64,000 nucleotides of DNA from Streptomyces sp. NBC_00440 (GCF_036014215.1 NZ_CP107922.1:186001-250000), one strand, 5' to 3'. Numbered from the stretch's first letter, positions 15,565-25,355 are shown. Notes: generated from the sequence alone by a model not told the origin. Numbers and translations: made by a program.

Positions 15565-17997
15565 ATGTCGATGCGTCACTGGGACTGGTCGCTGCCCAGC
15601 GGCCACACCACCTTCCTCGGATACGCCACGGAGACCGCCATTTCCACGGTGGCGCTCGCCCCGATCACCGGACTGCCCTGGCAGGCAGCCGCCCTCACCC
15701 TGGGCGGTGCGGCCGCAGCCGGGACCGTCCACGACCTGCGCGTGGGCACCACGGTGGGCACCCTCACCACCCGCGCCATCTCCTGGCTGACCGCGTCCGC
15801 ATGGGCGTCCTGGGCGCTGGCGACCGCGCCGCTGACCTCCACCGGCTGGGCGACCGGCGTGGGCCTGGCCACCATCGGCATCGCCGCCAACGCCTCTGCC
15901 AACCGCACCGAGTCCACCCGCTCCGAGCGCAAGAAGCTCCTCAAGCTGCGCCGCGAGTCCGTCGGCATCCTGCGCGACTGGGAAGACCGCATGGCCCGGG
16001 TCGCGCGGATCGAGAACTGCCACGGCAAGGAGGTCGAGCACTGGCCCGGCAAGGTCGGCTACACCGTGGAGATGGACCTGCCCTCCGGCGGCACCAACGT
16101 CGACGACCTCAACGGCTACGGCCCGAAGTTCGCCAGTGACCTGCGCCTGCCCGATGGCTGCGGAGTCGAGCTGTTCCCCGGCGCCAACCGCGGCACCATC
16201 CTGATCGAGGTCACCCTCAAGGACGTCATCACCGCCGACATCCCCTACCCCGAGGACTACTCCGAGATCAGCCTCACGGAGCGGTTCCCGTTCGGCATGT
16301 ACCGCAACGGCGAGTTCGCGCTCGGCAGCCTCTGCAACGACTGCGGCATCCTCGTGGGCGAGACCGACGCGGGCAAGACCAACACCCTGCGCGTGGTCAC
16401 CGCCCAGCTCGCCCGGATGCCCGACGCGCTGATCTGGGCCATCGACACCACCGGCGGCGGCGTCGCCCTTCCCTGGATCACCCCGTGGGCCACCGAGGGC
16501 CTGGCGTCCGCGCCGATCGTCGACTGGATCGCGCACACCGATGACGAAGCCCGCCTCATGCTCAAGATGGCCGCCGAGATCATCGCCGCCCGCAAGGCCG
16601 GCTACCAGCAGCTGATGCGCGAGAAGAAGTCCGACAACAAGCTCCCCATCAGCGCGGAGATCCCCGGCATCGTCATCATCACCGACGAGACCGCCTCCCT
16701 GCCGTACGACATCAAGGAGATGATCGACAAGATCGAGCAGGAGGGCCGCGCGATGCGCGTGCGCATGCTTGTGGCCGCGCTGCGCGCCACGCAGGACGCC
16801 ATCACCGCGATGATGAAGCTGATGTCGAAGTGGCGCGTCGGCATGACGGTCTCCGACCCGGAAGAGCTCGCCTACCTGTTCCCCGGCTACATCAAGATCG
16901 ACCCGAAGGACGCGCCCGTCGCCGGGTCCGGGTGGAACATGCACACCCGGCTCGGGCCGAAGAAGCCCACCGCGATGAAGGTCTGGCGCCTGGTCGATGA
17001 GCTGATGGACACGATCTGCGCGGCCACGGCCGGGCGGCGCCCCAAGCTCGATGACCTGTCCGCCGCCGTCGACATCGGCGAGCACTACCCGCAGCGGTGG
17101 GCGCGAACCCTGCCCGACCTGTACAAGGGGCAGAAGCTCACCGAGTCCGCGCAGCACGCCGTCGACAACGCCGGTGAGATCATCGCCGCCGCGACGCTGC
17201 TCGCCGCCGACCCGGTCCCGGCCGGCACCGGGGCGGCGGCCCCGGCCGCTGCGGCTGTGGTGCCTGCGGGCTTCGAGGGCTTCGGCGGTGCGGCGGAGCT
17301 GTTCGCCGCCGTCACCGCGCAGCTGGACCCGAGCATCGTGCCGGGCGCCGCTCCCGTGGTCCCGGCGCCGGTCGCTGCCCCGCAGGCGGCACCGCTCCCC
17401 CGCCCCACCCGCCCGGTCGACCCGCGCGAGCAGGGCTGGGAACTCCTGGTCGCCGCCGGCGAGACCGGCTACACACCGAAGCTCCTGCACGAGGCGCTCC
17501 AGCAGCTCCTGGGCGACGCCATCCCGGCGCAGCGCACGGTCGGCGGCTGGCTGCAGACCTGGGCCAAGGACGGCAAGGCCATCAAGGACGACTCCGGGCA
17601 GTACACCCGCTACATCGTCCGCGAGGCCGCCGCCCAGCAGCCCAGCACCGCCCCGGCCGCCATGGCCGGGCCGGAGGCCGCAGCCCTGTCCGAGGGCATC
17701 GACGCGGCCCTGGCCCTCCAGGCCGTCGACCTGATCGTGTCCACCCAGTTCGGGTCGGCGTCGATGCTCCAGCGCAAGCTGCGCATCGGCTTCGCCCTCG
17801 CCCAGAACCTGATGGACTTCCTCCACCAGCTGGGCATCGTCGGACCCTCCGACGGCTCCAAGGCACGCGAAATCCTGGTCTCGACGGACGACCTGGAGGC
17901 GACAATGATGAGGCTGGCCGACGAACTCGGCTACACCGCCCGAGACTTGGGCGCGATGGGCCTCGCGGCTGCCGCCGCTTCGCACACCAAGGAGTGA
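15565..17997 (+). CDS. traB: FtsK/SpoIIIE-type DNA translocase, TraB-like transfer protein
   Basis: 810 residues from ATG 15565, with AGGAG upstream. Two hydrophobic segments lie in the first 120 residues. The motor domain has Walker A GETDAGKT near residue 265 and Walker B IVIITDE near 370. A Pro/Ala-rich linker spans about 540-610. Residues about 712-775 match the FtsK gamma winged helix ([20 protein letters not shown], then [16 protein letters not shown]). Streptomyces TraB proteins form hexameric pores that move double-stranded plasmid DNA between hyphae, recognising short repeats through the gamma domain. The gene is flanked by membrane proteins of the same block. The symbol is assigned by domain architecture. 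Confidence 0.9.
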   Translation: MSMRHWDWSLPSGHTTFLGYATETAISTVALAPITGLPWQAAALTLGGAAAAGTVHDLRVGTTVGTLTTRAISWLTASAWASWALATAPLTSTGWATGVGLATIGIAANASANRTESTRSERKKLLKLRRESVGILRDWEDRMARVARIENCHGKEVEHWPGKVGYTVEMDLPSGGTNVDDLNGYGPKFASDLRLPDGCGVELFPGANRGTILIEVTLKDVITADIPYPEDYSEISLTERFPFGMYRNGEFALGSLCNDCGILVGETDAGKTNTLRVVTAQLARMPDALIWAIDTTGGGVALPWITPWATEGLASAPIVDWIAHTDDEARLMLKMAAEIIAARKAGYQQLMREKKSDNKLPISAEIPGIVIITDETASLPYDIKEMIDKIEQEGRAMRVRMLVAALRATQDAITAMMKLMSKWRVGMTVSDPEELAYLFPGYIKIDPKDAPVAGSGWNMHTRLGPKKPTAMKVWRLVDELMDTICAATAGRRPKLDDLSAAVDIGEHYPQRWARTLPDLYKGQKLTESAQHAVDNAGEIIAAATLLAADPVPAGTGAAAPAAAAVVPAGFEGFGGAAELFAAVTAQLDPSIVPGAAPVVPAPVAAPQAAPLPRPTRPVDPREQGWELLVAAGETGYTPKLLHEALQQLLGDAIPAQRTVGGWLQTWAKDGKAIKDDSGQYTRYIVREAAAQQPSTAPAAMAGPEAAALSEGIDAALALQAVDLIVSTQFGSASMLQRKLRIGFALAQNLMDFLHQLGIVGPSDGSKAREILVSTDDLEATMMRLADELGYTARDLGAMGLAAAAASHTKE

Positions 17998-17999
17998 CA

Positions 18000-18311
18000 G
18001 TGACCATGGTCGAGACCGCGGATGAGGAGATCGAGCGCCTGGAGGCCGAACGGCACTCCTACAGCGAGACGTTCCGGAACACCTCCGAGACCGACGCCAT
18101 CACCCGCGCGCACCTCCAGTCGGAGATGGACCGGCGCACCGCCCGGATCCAGGAACTCCAGCAGCACCAGCCGCTGGGGTTCTTCGCCCGCTGGGGCCTG
18201 CGCGGCGCCTCCCTTGCCCTGCTCTGGGGCGCCTGGGAGATCGGCCCGTGGTGGGCGAAGGTCGGCTGCGTCCTGCTCGCCGCGTTCCTCGCCTTCTACA
18301 GCCTCGGCTGA
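18000..18311 (+). CDS. Small coiled-coil membrane protein, Spd-like, 103 aa
   Basis: GTG 18000 lies 6 bases after AAGGAG; an alternative GTG at 17994 overlaps the traB stop. Residues 5-52 form a charged coiled coil (EEIERLEAERHSYSE). Residues about 55-100 hold two membrane helices (LRGASLALLWGAWEIG and VGCVLLAAFLAFYSLG). Position and architecture match the small Spd proteins that follow traB in Streptomyces plasmids. A terminator follows at 18350. Confidence 0.75.
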   Translation: MTMVETADEEIERLEAERHSYSETFRNTSETDAITRAHLQSEMDRRTARIQELQQHQPLGFFARWGLRGASLALLWGAWEIGPWWAKVGCVLLAAFLAFYSLG

Positions 18312-18349
18312 CACCTCACCGCCCCGCCTTCGGCCCGACCCGGGCCACC

Positions 18350-18385
18350 AAGGACCCGCCCAGCCATCCGGCAGGGCGGGTCCTT
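18350..18385 (+). terminator. Intrinsic terminator
   Basis: AAGGACCCGCCC pairs perfectly with GGGCGGGTCCTT across a 12-base loop. It closes the traB-spd transcript. Confidence 0.7.
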
Positions 18386-18417
18386 CGCGTTCCCCATCCC
18401 CCGTCAAGGAGCACCCT

Positions 18418-19050
18418 GTGGAACCCCGCGACCTCACCCTCACCGAGCACCAGCAAGCCCCGCCCGCCCCGCCGGCCACCGGCATGCCGACCGTCGGCCT
18501 GCCGTACGAGGGCCTGGAGAAGATCTGGGAGCTGTTCCCAGATGCACGCCCCGGCAGCCTCCCCGCCCCGGCCCCGCACACCGCCGGACTGCCCACCGAC
18601 GAGGCGTACATGGCCCGGGTCTACGACCTGGTGCGCAGGGAGGAAGCCCTCAACTACCTGCGCACCCAATACCAGCAGGCCGCGCTCGCCCCGGCCCCGG
18701 TCTACTCCCAGATCGTGGCCCCGGCTCCCGCCCCGGCGCTGCCGCCCACAGCCCCGGCCGGCCCGCAACGCGCGGTGCCGGCCTTCGTGTGGAAGTACAG
18801 CGCCATCGCCCTCTCCACCGGCGGCGGCATCGCGCTGGCCGGGATCGGCGTCGGTGCCGCGGCTCCCACCCTCGCCCAGCTCCCCGCCATCCTCACCGCG
18901 ACCGGCCAGGCCGTGATGAGCCTGGCCGGACTGTTCGTGCTGGTCTTCCTCGCGCTCGCCGTACGCGGTGCCTCGTCGAGCAGCGGTGGAGGCGGCACCA
19001 CGGTCAACATCCGCAAGGCGGTCTTCCGGCGCAACAAGTTCCACGGATGA
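18418..19050 (+). CDS. Proline-rich membrane protein, Spd-like, 210 aa
   Basis: GTG 18418 follows CAAGGAG. The N-terminal 120 residues are soluble and Pro/Ala-rich, with one conserved-looking helix (AYMARVYDLVRREEALNYL). Two membrane helices lie at about 122-145 and 158-182. The tail SSSSGGGGTTVNIRKAVFRR is Ser/Gly-rich then basic. It continues the block of membrane proteins behind traB and probably assists intramycelial spread. No precise family can be named. Confidence 0.7.
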   Translation: MEPRDLTLTEHQQAPPAPPATGMPTVGLPYEGLEKIWELFPDARPGSLPAPAPHTAGLPTDEAYMARVYDLVRREEALNYLRTQYQQAALAPAPVYSQIVAPAPAPALPPTAPAGPQRAVPAFVWKYSAIALSTGGGIALAGIGVGAAAPTLAQLPAILTATGQAVMSLAGLFVLVFLALAVRGASSSSGGGGTTVNIRKAVFRRNKFHG

Positions 19051-19149
19051 CCGGGCTGCCTGCCTCGCCCCCCCCGCCCACCCTGGGCGCCGGGGACGGG
19101 GCAGGCCGCCCGGCCCGTATAGCCACCCTGCGTTCGAGAAGGAGCACTC

Positions 19150-19665
19150 ATGAACAACACGGTCAGCACCCCATGGACAGGGCCCGTATCTGACGCCTGG
19201 GACGCCGCTGCGGACCAGCTGCAGTCCTGGGCCGACAGTATCGACTGGGCGGCCTACGCCCAGGCCGAGGCCCAGTACCTGGCCTGGGCGGCGGCCGCCC
19301 TCACCGAGCTCACCGCATACGCGAATGAGCTCCCGGACGCAGAACTCGCCGCGCTCAGGGCAGACATGATCGCTCACCCCAACCACCCCGGCCGGCCTAA
19401 GACATGGTGCGCCCGGTACTCCGCGTCCCGGCTCGTCGAGCACACGTCGGTGCGGATCGTCGACCTCACCCAGGGCAACCTCGCGCAGCTGAAGAAGCTG
19501 GGCACTGCGGCGAGGGACGTTGGCCTGGCCGCAGTTGCCCAGGGGCTGATCCGCGATCCCGAGGTCACCGAGTTCCTGGCCGGCCCGTGGATCCGCCGCG
19601 GACATCCGTTCCCGCGCACGGGGCGCGTGAGCTTCGACGACTTCTCTCTCACGAAGGACAACTGA
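19150..19665 (+). CDS. Hypothetical helical protein, 171 aa
   Basis: ATG 19150 with AGAAGGAG upstream. The sequence is soluble and Trp-rich near the N-terminus (SDAWDAAADQLQSWADSIDW), followed by helices and a C-terminal RRGHPFPRTGRVSFDDF. No cysteine cluster or membrane segment. It ends two bases before the ATG of the frameshifted gene at 19668. Function unknown. Confidence 0.7.
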   Translation: MNNTVSTPWTGPVSDAWDAAADQLQSWADSIDWAAYAQAEAQYLAWAAAALTELTAYANELPDAELAALRADMIAHPNHPGRPKTWCARYSASRLVEHTSVRIVDLTQGNLAQLKKLGTAARDVGLAAVAQGLIRDPEVTEFLAGPWIRRGHPFPRTGRVSFDDFSLTKDN

Positions 19666-19667
19666 CC

Positions 19668-20114
19668 ATGAACGACGACGCGATTGACACCCTGCGGTCC
19701 CCGGAGCAGCTGCTGGTGGAGCTGTCCGAGCGAGAACACCGACTCACCCGGAGGAGGCAGACGTGCGTGCCCACGAGTCTGACTCGACGAGTACCACCGA
19801 GGACTTGGTCGACGTCGACCCGTACACGCCGGAAAAGCCTCCGACGACGATCCCCGTGTACAAGCGCATCGAGGCTCCCGAAGGACTCGCCACCAAGCGG
19901 CAGTTGCGGGACATGGGGCTCCGCCCCGGCGGCCAGCAGGTCGCGGCAGAGGTCGAAAGCCGCGGCCCGAGGAACGGCTTCCTGCCCCGAGTGCGGCCGC
20001 CGCTTCTTCCACTGCCTGCGTACCTCGCTCGGGATCTGCCTGGAGTGCCATGAGGGCACCCCTGCCGACCCCACCTCTTACCTCAACGGGCCGGCCAGTC
20101 CGATGGCCGCCTGA
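19668..20114 (+). pseudogene. RRQRL-type zinc-binding protein, frame-disrupted
   Basis: ATG 19668 opens MNDDAIDTLRSPEQLLVELS. The recognisable middle, with VYKRIEAPEGLATKRQLRDM and GLRPGGQQVAAE, lies in a second frame; it could also start at GTG 19763 behind GGAGGAGG. The zinc-binding end CPECGRRFFHC and GICLECHEG returns to the first frame, ending at 20114. One base missing near 19752 and one extra, or a small deletion, near 19960 would explain this. Family members I recall have a longer aromatic segment before the CPEC motif, so an internal deletion is also likely. The gene appears broken as written. Confidence 0.6.
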
Positions 20115-20151
20115 CCTGCGACGCCCACTTCACCCGATGAAGGAGCCCTTC

Positions 20152-20733
20152 ATGACCGCCAAAGGACGACCCGCGGTGCACGCGATGACATGGGACAGGA
20201 ACCGTCTGCTGGCCGCAGTGAAGCGGCGGATCGCACTCTCCGCCGCGATCACTGTGTTTCACGCAGACGTGGTGGTCGCGTGGGCGGCCGGGGTGCTGTG
20301 CAGCATCGTCGCGTACGGCGGGATGGCGGCGCCGCTGTGGATGTCAGCCGCCATGGCGGTCGTGGTCTACCTCGGGGTGTGGCTCGCCGCAGGACCGCTG
20401 TTCTGGGGGCTGGCGGCGAACTGGTCGGTCCGGATCAGGCGGTGGGGCGCGCCGGAAACGGTGTACTCGCCTCCCCCGCCGGTGGATCACGTGGCCGAGC
20501 TGCTGGCCTCGAAGCCGGCCCGGCAGGTGCCCGAGCAGACGTCGCGGTCGACCGAGCCCCGGCCGCTGAAGCCGTACGAGCTGTCGGGCTGCCAGCCGTG
20601 CTGGCGGTGCGGCGAGCCTCCGGTGGAAGGCAGGCATGCCTGGGAGGACCGCGGCCCGTACCAGCTGCTGTCCAACCACACCTTCAAGTGCCGCAATGGC
20701 CACCGCTGGACGAACAGCACGGACGGTGGCTGA
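20152..20733 (+). CDS. Two-helix membrane protein with C-terminal zinc ribbon, 193 aa
   Basis: ATG 20152 with GAAGGAG 7 bases upstream. Residues about 38-62 and 67-95 are membrane helices. A Pro-rich linker follows. The C-terminal 50 residues contain CQPCWRCG and later CRNGHRW, a plausible zinc ribbon on the cytoplasmic side. No family is recognised. It lies at the boundary between transfer block 1 and the accessory genes. Confidence 0.7.
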   Translation: MTAKGRPAVHAMTWDRNRLLAAVKRRIALSAAITVFHADVVVAWAAGVLCSIVAYGGMAAPLWMSAAMAVVVYLGVWLAAGPLFWGLAANWSVRIRRWGAPETVYSPPPPVDHVAELLASKPARQVPEQTSRSTEPRPLKPYELSGCQPCWRCGEPPVEGRHAWEDRGPYQLLSNHTFKCRNGHRWTNSTDGG

Positions 20734-20838
20734 TCTGACGGCTCCCTGTGCCGCCCCGCCCCGTTCACCGGGCCGGGGCGGCGCGGAGGACCGGACAGCC
20801 AGCCCGGCCCCCTACCCACCAGATAAGGACGATTCCGC

Positions 20839-21351
20839 ATGTCGCACCGCAACGCCGCCGCCTTCGCCGCCCTGCTCTGCCTGACCCGCACCGGAAGCAA
20901 GCTCGGTGATTTCTGGATCCAGAGCGATTTCTGCGCTCAGGTGAAGGGGGCCTCCGACGACCATCCGGTGACCTACAGGGACCCGGCCACCAAGAAGACG
21001 ACGACGCACGGCACCGTCGACGGCCGTAGGGGCATGCCTCCACCACTGCCTGACCTACACGGCTACCCAGGCCATCGTGGCCGGGGCCGGCGCCCGCGCG
21101 CTCGGTATCCGGATCCACCCGGTCGCCGCCGCGGCCGCGCTCGCCGTGTCCTTCGGAACCCACTACGCCGCGGACCGCCGCGTCCCGGACAGGGGCCTCC
21201 TGGAGAGGCTCGCCACCAAGACGGGCAAGGGCGGCTTCTACAAGCTGGCCGACTCCGGCATGAACGGCGCCTCCACCTTGACAGCGCCTGGCACCACGGC
21301 TGGGAGACAGTGGCGGCGCTCATCGCCGCCAGCAAGGCCACCACACGGTGA
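20839..21351 (+). pseudogene. DUF3307-like membrane protein with two compensating frameshifts
   Basis: ATG 20839 reads correctly through KLGDFWIQSDFCAQVKG to DGRR. An extra G in the GGGG at 21029-21032 shifts the frame. The authentic continuation ACLHHCLTYTATQAIV, then SFGTHYAADRR, lies one frame over. A missing C at 21276-21277 shifts it back, giving LDSAWHHGWETVAAL and the stop at 21351. The reconstructed protein would have 3-4 membrane segments and resemble DUF3307-type plasmid proteins. As written the middle third is nonsense. Confidence 0.6.
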
Positions 21352-21701
21352 CCGGCCGTTCCCGTACACGTCTGGACCGGGTCCGCGCCTCGGCCGGGAT
21401 CGTGAAGCTCGCTGTCCAGCAGATCGAGGACGAACTGGGCGGTCCGGTCGACGCCGAGTTCCTCGCCGGGACGCTGCGCGAGCTGTTCGACGACGCCTTC
21501 CCGCAGGACGGCGTCCTCGGATCGCTCAGCCAGCTCCTGACGGTGGCCTCCCGAGCCGCCGCGCTCACCCCGCTGGACGGCGAGGACGCAGAGTCCGCCG
21601 CCTGCGCGATCGAAGAGGCTGCGGCCTTCGTCGCCGACTCCACCGGGATGCGCCTTCACCTGGCCACCTCCACCCTCCACCCGCAAGGAGAACGCTCGTG
21701 A
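21348..21701 (+). CDS. Hypothetical protein, 117 aa
   Basis: GTG 21348 overlaps the upstream stop, and its own stop overlaps GTG 21698 of the next gene, so all three are translationally coupled. The protein is soluble and helical (AVQQIEDELGGPVDAEFLAG, then LSQLLTVASRAAAL) with no recognised motif. Its position suggests a partner of the P-loop kinase-like protein downstream. Confidence 0.65.
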   Translation: MTGRSRTRLDRVRASAGIVKLAVQQIEDELGGPVDAEFLAGTLRELFDDAFPQDGVLGSLSQLLTVASRAAALTPLDGEDAESAACAIEEAAAFVADSTGMRLHLATSTLHPQGERS

Positions 21702-22678
21702 AGATCACCTTCGAAGGCACGATGCAGCCGCTCGACACGACCATCCCCGACCCGGCGCTCATCGTGATGATCGGGGCGTCAGGCAGCGGGAAGAGCACCC
21801 TCGCGAGCACCTGGCCCGCCACGCAGGTCCTGGAGCTCGACGCCTTCCGGGCGATGGTCTCGGACGACGCCGGCGACCAGTCGGCTACCCAGGCAGCCGC
21901 CGACCTCCTGCACACCGCACTGGAGGCCCGCCTCGCCCGCAGGCTCACCACGGTCATCAGCGCGACGAACACCGAGGTCCACGTCCGTAAGGACCTGCTG
22001 GACGTCGCGCGCGCCCACGGCGTGCCCACCGTCGCACTGCTCGTGTCCACCCCGGCCGACCTGTGCGTCAAGCGGCAGGCCGATCGCGACCCGGCCCGCG
22101 CTGTGCCCGAGGACGTCGTACGCCGCCAGCACGCCGACGCCGTCAACGCGTTCCCGCAGCTGCGCGTCGAGGGCTTCGACCACGTCGTGTTCGCCGACAA
22201 CATCCACCGCCTGGAGCCGCTGCTCCAGCGCGCCAGCGACACCCGCCGCCGCGAGTTCGGTTGGGATGGCGGCGATGGCCTGGGCGAACTGCTTCTGGTT
22301 CGCCGCGTCTTCGGCGCGGACGTGCTTCCGCTGTGGCGGTGGCGCGAGGGATCGCAGCTCGCCGGCGGCGATCGCGTCGGCGAGATCAGCCTCGGACGCA
22401 ACCGCCTGGTCCTGGCCCTGCGCACCGACGTGGACGGCGAGGGCGACCTGGGCTTCGACCTACTCGTGTGCTGCCCGTACGACGACGACTGCAACGCCCC
22501 GGCATGGCAGGCCGTCCACTCGGTCACCGACCTGCTGACCGCGCACACCAGCACCACCGGGCCGCACCCGGACAGCGTCTGCACCGTCCACGGCGGGCCC
22601 GACGACGTCGACCAGGACGACGACCCCGAGGGCCGCGCCGACCTGGAAGCGCAGTACGCGGACGCGGTCCGCGAGTGA
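21698..22678 (+). CDS. P-loop polynucleotide-kinase-like AAA protein, 326 aa
   Basis: GTG 21698 follows CAAGGAG and overlaps the previous stop. Residues about 26-37 are Walker A (MIGASGSGKST). Downstream lie LELDAFRAMVSDD and a lid-like stretch (RQADRDPARAVPEDVVRRQ), an arrangement seen in bacterial polynucleotide kinases and zeta-like kinases. The C-terminal third is a separate, less conserved domain. The likely activity is phosphorylation of a nucleic acid 5' end or a small nucleotide; substrate unknown. Plasmid copies are frequent in Streptomyces, to my recollection. Confidence 0.8.
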   Translation: MKITFEGTMQPLDTTIPDPALIVMIGASGSGKSTLASTWPATQVLELDAFRAMVSDDAGDQSATQAAADLLHTALEARLARRLTTVISATNTEVHVRKDLLDVARAHGVPTVALLVSTPADLCVKRQADRDPARAVPEDVVRRQHADAVNAFPQLRVEGFDHVVFADNIHRLEPLLQRASDTRRREFGWDGGDGLGELLLVRRVFGADVLPLWRWREGSQLAGGDRVGEISLGRNRLVLALRTDVDGEGDLGFDLLVCCPYDDDCNAPAWQAVHSVTDLLTAHTSTTGPHPDSVCTVHGGPDDVDQDDDPEGRADLEAQYADAVRE

Positions 22679-22851
22679 GCCGCGCCGCCGCCGGGCCGCG
22701 CCCGCACCTGCTCACCGCGGCCGATCTGGCACGCACACCGCCGACGCCTCGCCGAACAACCAGAACCCGGCGCGACCCCGCCTTGCGCACGCCGTCCCCG
22801 GCCTCCCCGGCCACTCGCCCGCTGTTATCCCAGGAAGGACACCACGCATGA
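22675..22851 (+). CDS. Possible 58-aa proline-rich linker gene
   Basis: GTG 22675 overlaps the upstream stop (GTGA), and its TGA overlaps the ATG at 22848 (ATGA). The product is Pro/Arg/Thr-rich, contains a TTA codon (rare in this genome type) and has no motif. The perfect overlaps on both sides argue for translation, while the composition argues against a folded product. Confidence 0.3.
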   Translation: MSRAAAGPRPHLLTAADLARTPPTPRRTTRTRRDPALRTPSPASPATRPLLSQEGHHA

Positions 22852-23693
22852 GCATCACGATCACGAACACGTACGGCACCGTGCACAACGTCAGCGAGAC
22901 CAACCCGGCCCACGTCACGAGCTGCGACTCCTACCGGCTGCCCCTCGTCGCCACCATCACCCCCGGCAACCCGGGCTACGAGGACATGGTCGAGATGCTG
23001 AGGGAGAACGGCCACGACACCCGGCCCGAGGGGTACGGGATGATCTTCCTGGAGTCCGAGGAATTCAGCGCGACGTACTTCGGGTCGATCGAGCAGATCG
23101 AGCGGTACAAGCGCGAGAACGTCGACGGCACGGCGACCTTCGACGCCTCGCAGGGCGTCATGTACGCAAAGTGGCCACACGGCAAGGGCTGGGACGACTT
23201 CCTCCCCCGCGTCTTCTGGAACTGGGCTGGGCGCGGCGGGATCGCGGACGGTGTCGGTCTCGTCACGGCCTTCGGGCACACCGAGATTCCGGGTGCGGAG
23301 GTCATCGTCTTCGAGTTCGAAGGCAAGTGGCTTCCCGACAGCGAGCCTCAGCAGCTGGTCACCTACCACTGCACCGGCTGCCACCTGGACACCTTCCACG
23401 ACAGCGGGCACGTGCACGAGAACACCGGCCCCAGCAGCCGACGCTGGGCCGCCCGCCAGGCCCGCCAGCACCTCATCAGCGCCGCCCGGCACGGCGTCGG
23501 CGACACGAACAGTGCCTGCCGTCCCAACAACGGCGAGATGCTGCGCGTCGTGAACGCGGTTGCCCGCGACATGTGGGGCACCACGGGCAACGCCCTCCCG
23601 GACACCGACGACGCGTACTGCGCCACCAAGGGCCCCTGCTCGATCATCCGCGAATTGCGTGCCGGCTCCCGCCCGCCCGTCTACCGCGCCTGA
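22848..23693 (+). CDS. Hypothetical protein, 281 aa
   Basis: ATG 22848 with CAGGAAGGA upstream. An N-terminal beta-rich part (SITITNTYGTVHNV) is followed by a soluble domain and a CTGCHLDTF motif near residue 178 that may bind metal with later His/Cys residues (HDSGHVHE, ACRPNNGE, YCATKGPC). No signal peptide. No family recognised. It shares the CTGC-type motif with the gene at 24778, suggesting related accessory proteins. Confidence 0.7.
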   Translation: MSITITNTYGTVHNVSETNPAHVTSCDSYRLPLVATITPGNPGYEDMVEMLRENGHDTRPEGYGMIFLESEEFSATYFGSIEQIERYKRENVDGTATFDASQGVMYAKWPHGKGWDDFLPRVFWNWAGRGGIADGVGLVTAFGHTEIPGAEVIVFEFEGKWLPDSEPQQLVTYHCTGCHLDTFHDSGHVHENTGPSSRRWAARQARQHLISAARHGVGDTNSACRPNNGEMLRVVNAVARDMWGTTGNALPDTDDAYCATKGPCSIIRELRAGSRPPVYRA

Positions 23694-23769
23694 CCGCTGG
23701 CCCGCGCACCCCGACCAGCATCCGGTTATGAGCGGCCCCGGCCGCCAATACCCCCTTGTGGAGGACCAC

Positions 23770-24537
23770 ATGGCTCGTAAGCCTGTCACCTGGTACATCG
23801 CCACCCCCGCCGACGGCATCATCGAGAAGTCGCGCCAGGCCGGGACCCCGGTGAACCTCGCCACCGCCGTGGGCGACGTCATCGACCACCCCAACCCCTG
23901 CACCAACCTGTGGTTCGACGAGAGCGCCTTCTCGTACTTCCGCATGGTCAAGCGCGTCGGCGAGGCGCTGGAGGACACCAGCATCTGGCCCGTCACCTGG
24001 CCCGTGCGGCTGTGGATCGTGGAGCCGCTTGGCGAGACCGGCAACTGGAGCCAGCGCTACTACCCCTACCGACTGCTCTCCCACCAGATCCGCGTCATCG
24101 AGGAGACCGACGCCCACCGCGCGCTCGGTCCCGCCGGCCGCGACGTCCTGAACGTCATCCAGCAGGAGATCCCCGAGCGGGCCGCGCGCTGGGCTGCGGA
24201 CTGGGACGCCGACCCCGAGGGCATGCGCGACCGGGAGTGGGACTGGGAGCAGTGCGGCGGCCCCACCTGCGGCAGCGGCCGGTGGGCGGACTCCCTTGCC
24301 ATGGCGGTCTCGCATAACCGCCGCGAGTCGGCCGCCCAGACCTGGATCGAGCACCTCGCGCGCAACGCGGTCGACCAGGCCCTCGCCGACACCGACGCCA
24401 GCATGATGGCGCGCTGCTACGCCTACGGCCGCGCTACCGGCTGCGCCGTCGCCGCCCAGCACCAGGCCCGGTTCGAGCCGTACGTCCTCGACACGTTACG
24501 CGGGCTCGGCCTCGACTCCCCCGCCGTGGCTGCCTGA
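23770..24537 (+). CDS. Hypothetical protein, 255 aa, with a TTA codon
   Basis: ATG 23770 with TGTGGAGG upstream. A soluble protein with a conserved-looking N-terminal half (VTWYIATPADGIIEKSRQAG, then WPVRLWIVEPLGETGNW) resembling other small plasmid and phage proteins of unknown function. A TTA leucine codon at 24496-24498 would make translation depend on the bldA tRNA in Streptomyces, so the full protein may appear only late in development. Confidence 0.7.
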   Translation: MARKPVTWYIATPADGIIEKSRQAGTPVNLATAVGDVIDHPNPCTNLWFDESAFSYFRMVKRVGEALEDTSIWPVTWPVRLWIVEPLGETGNWSQRYYPYRLLSHQIRVIEETDAHRALGPAGRDVLNVIQQEIPERAARWAADWDADPEGMRDREWDWEQCGGPTCGSGRWADSLAMAVSHNRRESAAQTWIEHLARNAVDQALADTDASMMARCYAYGRATGCAVAAQHQARFEPYVLDTLRGLGLDSPAVAA

Positions 24538-24556
24538 CACCTGAGCCAGCAAAAAA

Positions 24557-24604
24557 GCATCCTCGAAAGACGCGAATCACTTGAAGAGCATCCTTTGAGG
24601 ATGC
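24557..24604. repeat. Hairpin with repeated GCATCCT
   Basis: GCATCCTC at 24557 and GAGGATGC at 24597 pair. An inner GCATCCT at 24588 can pair with the same right arm, giving two alternative stems. It follows the stop at 24537. The remaining gap to 24777 also holds a GGGCGG/CCGCCC hairpin and no gene. Confidence 0.5.
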
Positions 24605-24777
24605 ATTATGAGTGGGCGGGGGCCACCCGGCCGCCGCCCACTCCGGCAACTACGCCTGTTTCCAGGACTTCCCGGGACTGCCGCGTCCGGACCCTCGCCC
24701 TACACCGCGACCGTCACGCCAACAGGGGCGACCCGCATATCCCGATCACCGGCCAACACCCCTGAAAAGGAGCCCCT

Positions 24778-25314
24778 ATGCCCCTCAACACCAACACCAT
24801 CGACGATCTGTTCACCGGCCTGGAAGCGGAATTCAACGGAACCCTCCACCGCGACGACGCTTACGCGGTCCTGCTGCGCCTGCTGAATCACGCACGGTCG
24901 ATCGCGGACCGCACCACGCCCACCGAGCTGTGGGCCATCCTGCAGACCATCCCCGCATCGGAGCCGTTCGGCGGCCGGACACGGCTGGACCAGCTGCTGC
25001 TTGCCGCGGAACGCGACAACGAAATTCGCCGCACAGCCACCGGCCACATCCTGCTGCGCCTGGACGCGCCCTCCGGCGGCGGGCCCGAGCACGTGTGGGT
25101 CCGTCTTGAAGGGCGCTGCGTGGGAACCGAGGTGGAGATCACCGGCGCGGATCCGTGGCCGAGCCACCAGATGGACGCCCCGGGCAAGGCATGGTGGCGC
25201 TGCACCGGCTGCCGCACCCACAGCGGCAGCTTCGCTCTGGACTTCTGCCGCATCCGCGAGACGGCCACCGAACACGTCCACAAGTGCCGTGCCCTGCCCG
25301 CTCCCCCGGCCTAA
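24778..25314 (+). CDS. Hypothetical protein with CTGC motif, 178 aa
   Basis: ATG 24778 with AAAAGGAG upstream. Residues 1-100 are helical (TIDDLFTGLEAEFNGTLHRD). A C-terminal beta segment follows with WWRCTGCRTHSG and a later C and H pair (DFCRIRETATEHVHKC), which fits a single zinc site. It precedes the Nudix gene. No family recognised. Confidence 0.7.
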   Translation: MPLNTNTIDDLFTGLEAEFNGTLHRDDAYAVLLRLLNHARSIADRTTPTELWAILQTIPASEPFGGRTRLDQLLLAAERDNEIRRTATGHILLRLDAPSGGGPEHVWVRLEGRCVGTEVEITGADPWPSHQMDAPGKAWWRCTGCRTHSGSFALDFCRIRETATEHVHKCRALPAPPA

Positions 25315-25355
25315 GCACTGTTTCTGAGCCATCACGAAACAAGGAGAGATCCATC

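Noticed and set aside
15514..17985. 823-codon minus-strand open frame opposite traB
   Set aside because: Shadow frame caused by third-position GC bias; traB on the plus strand has all motor motifs.
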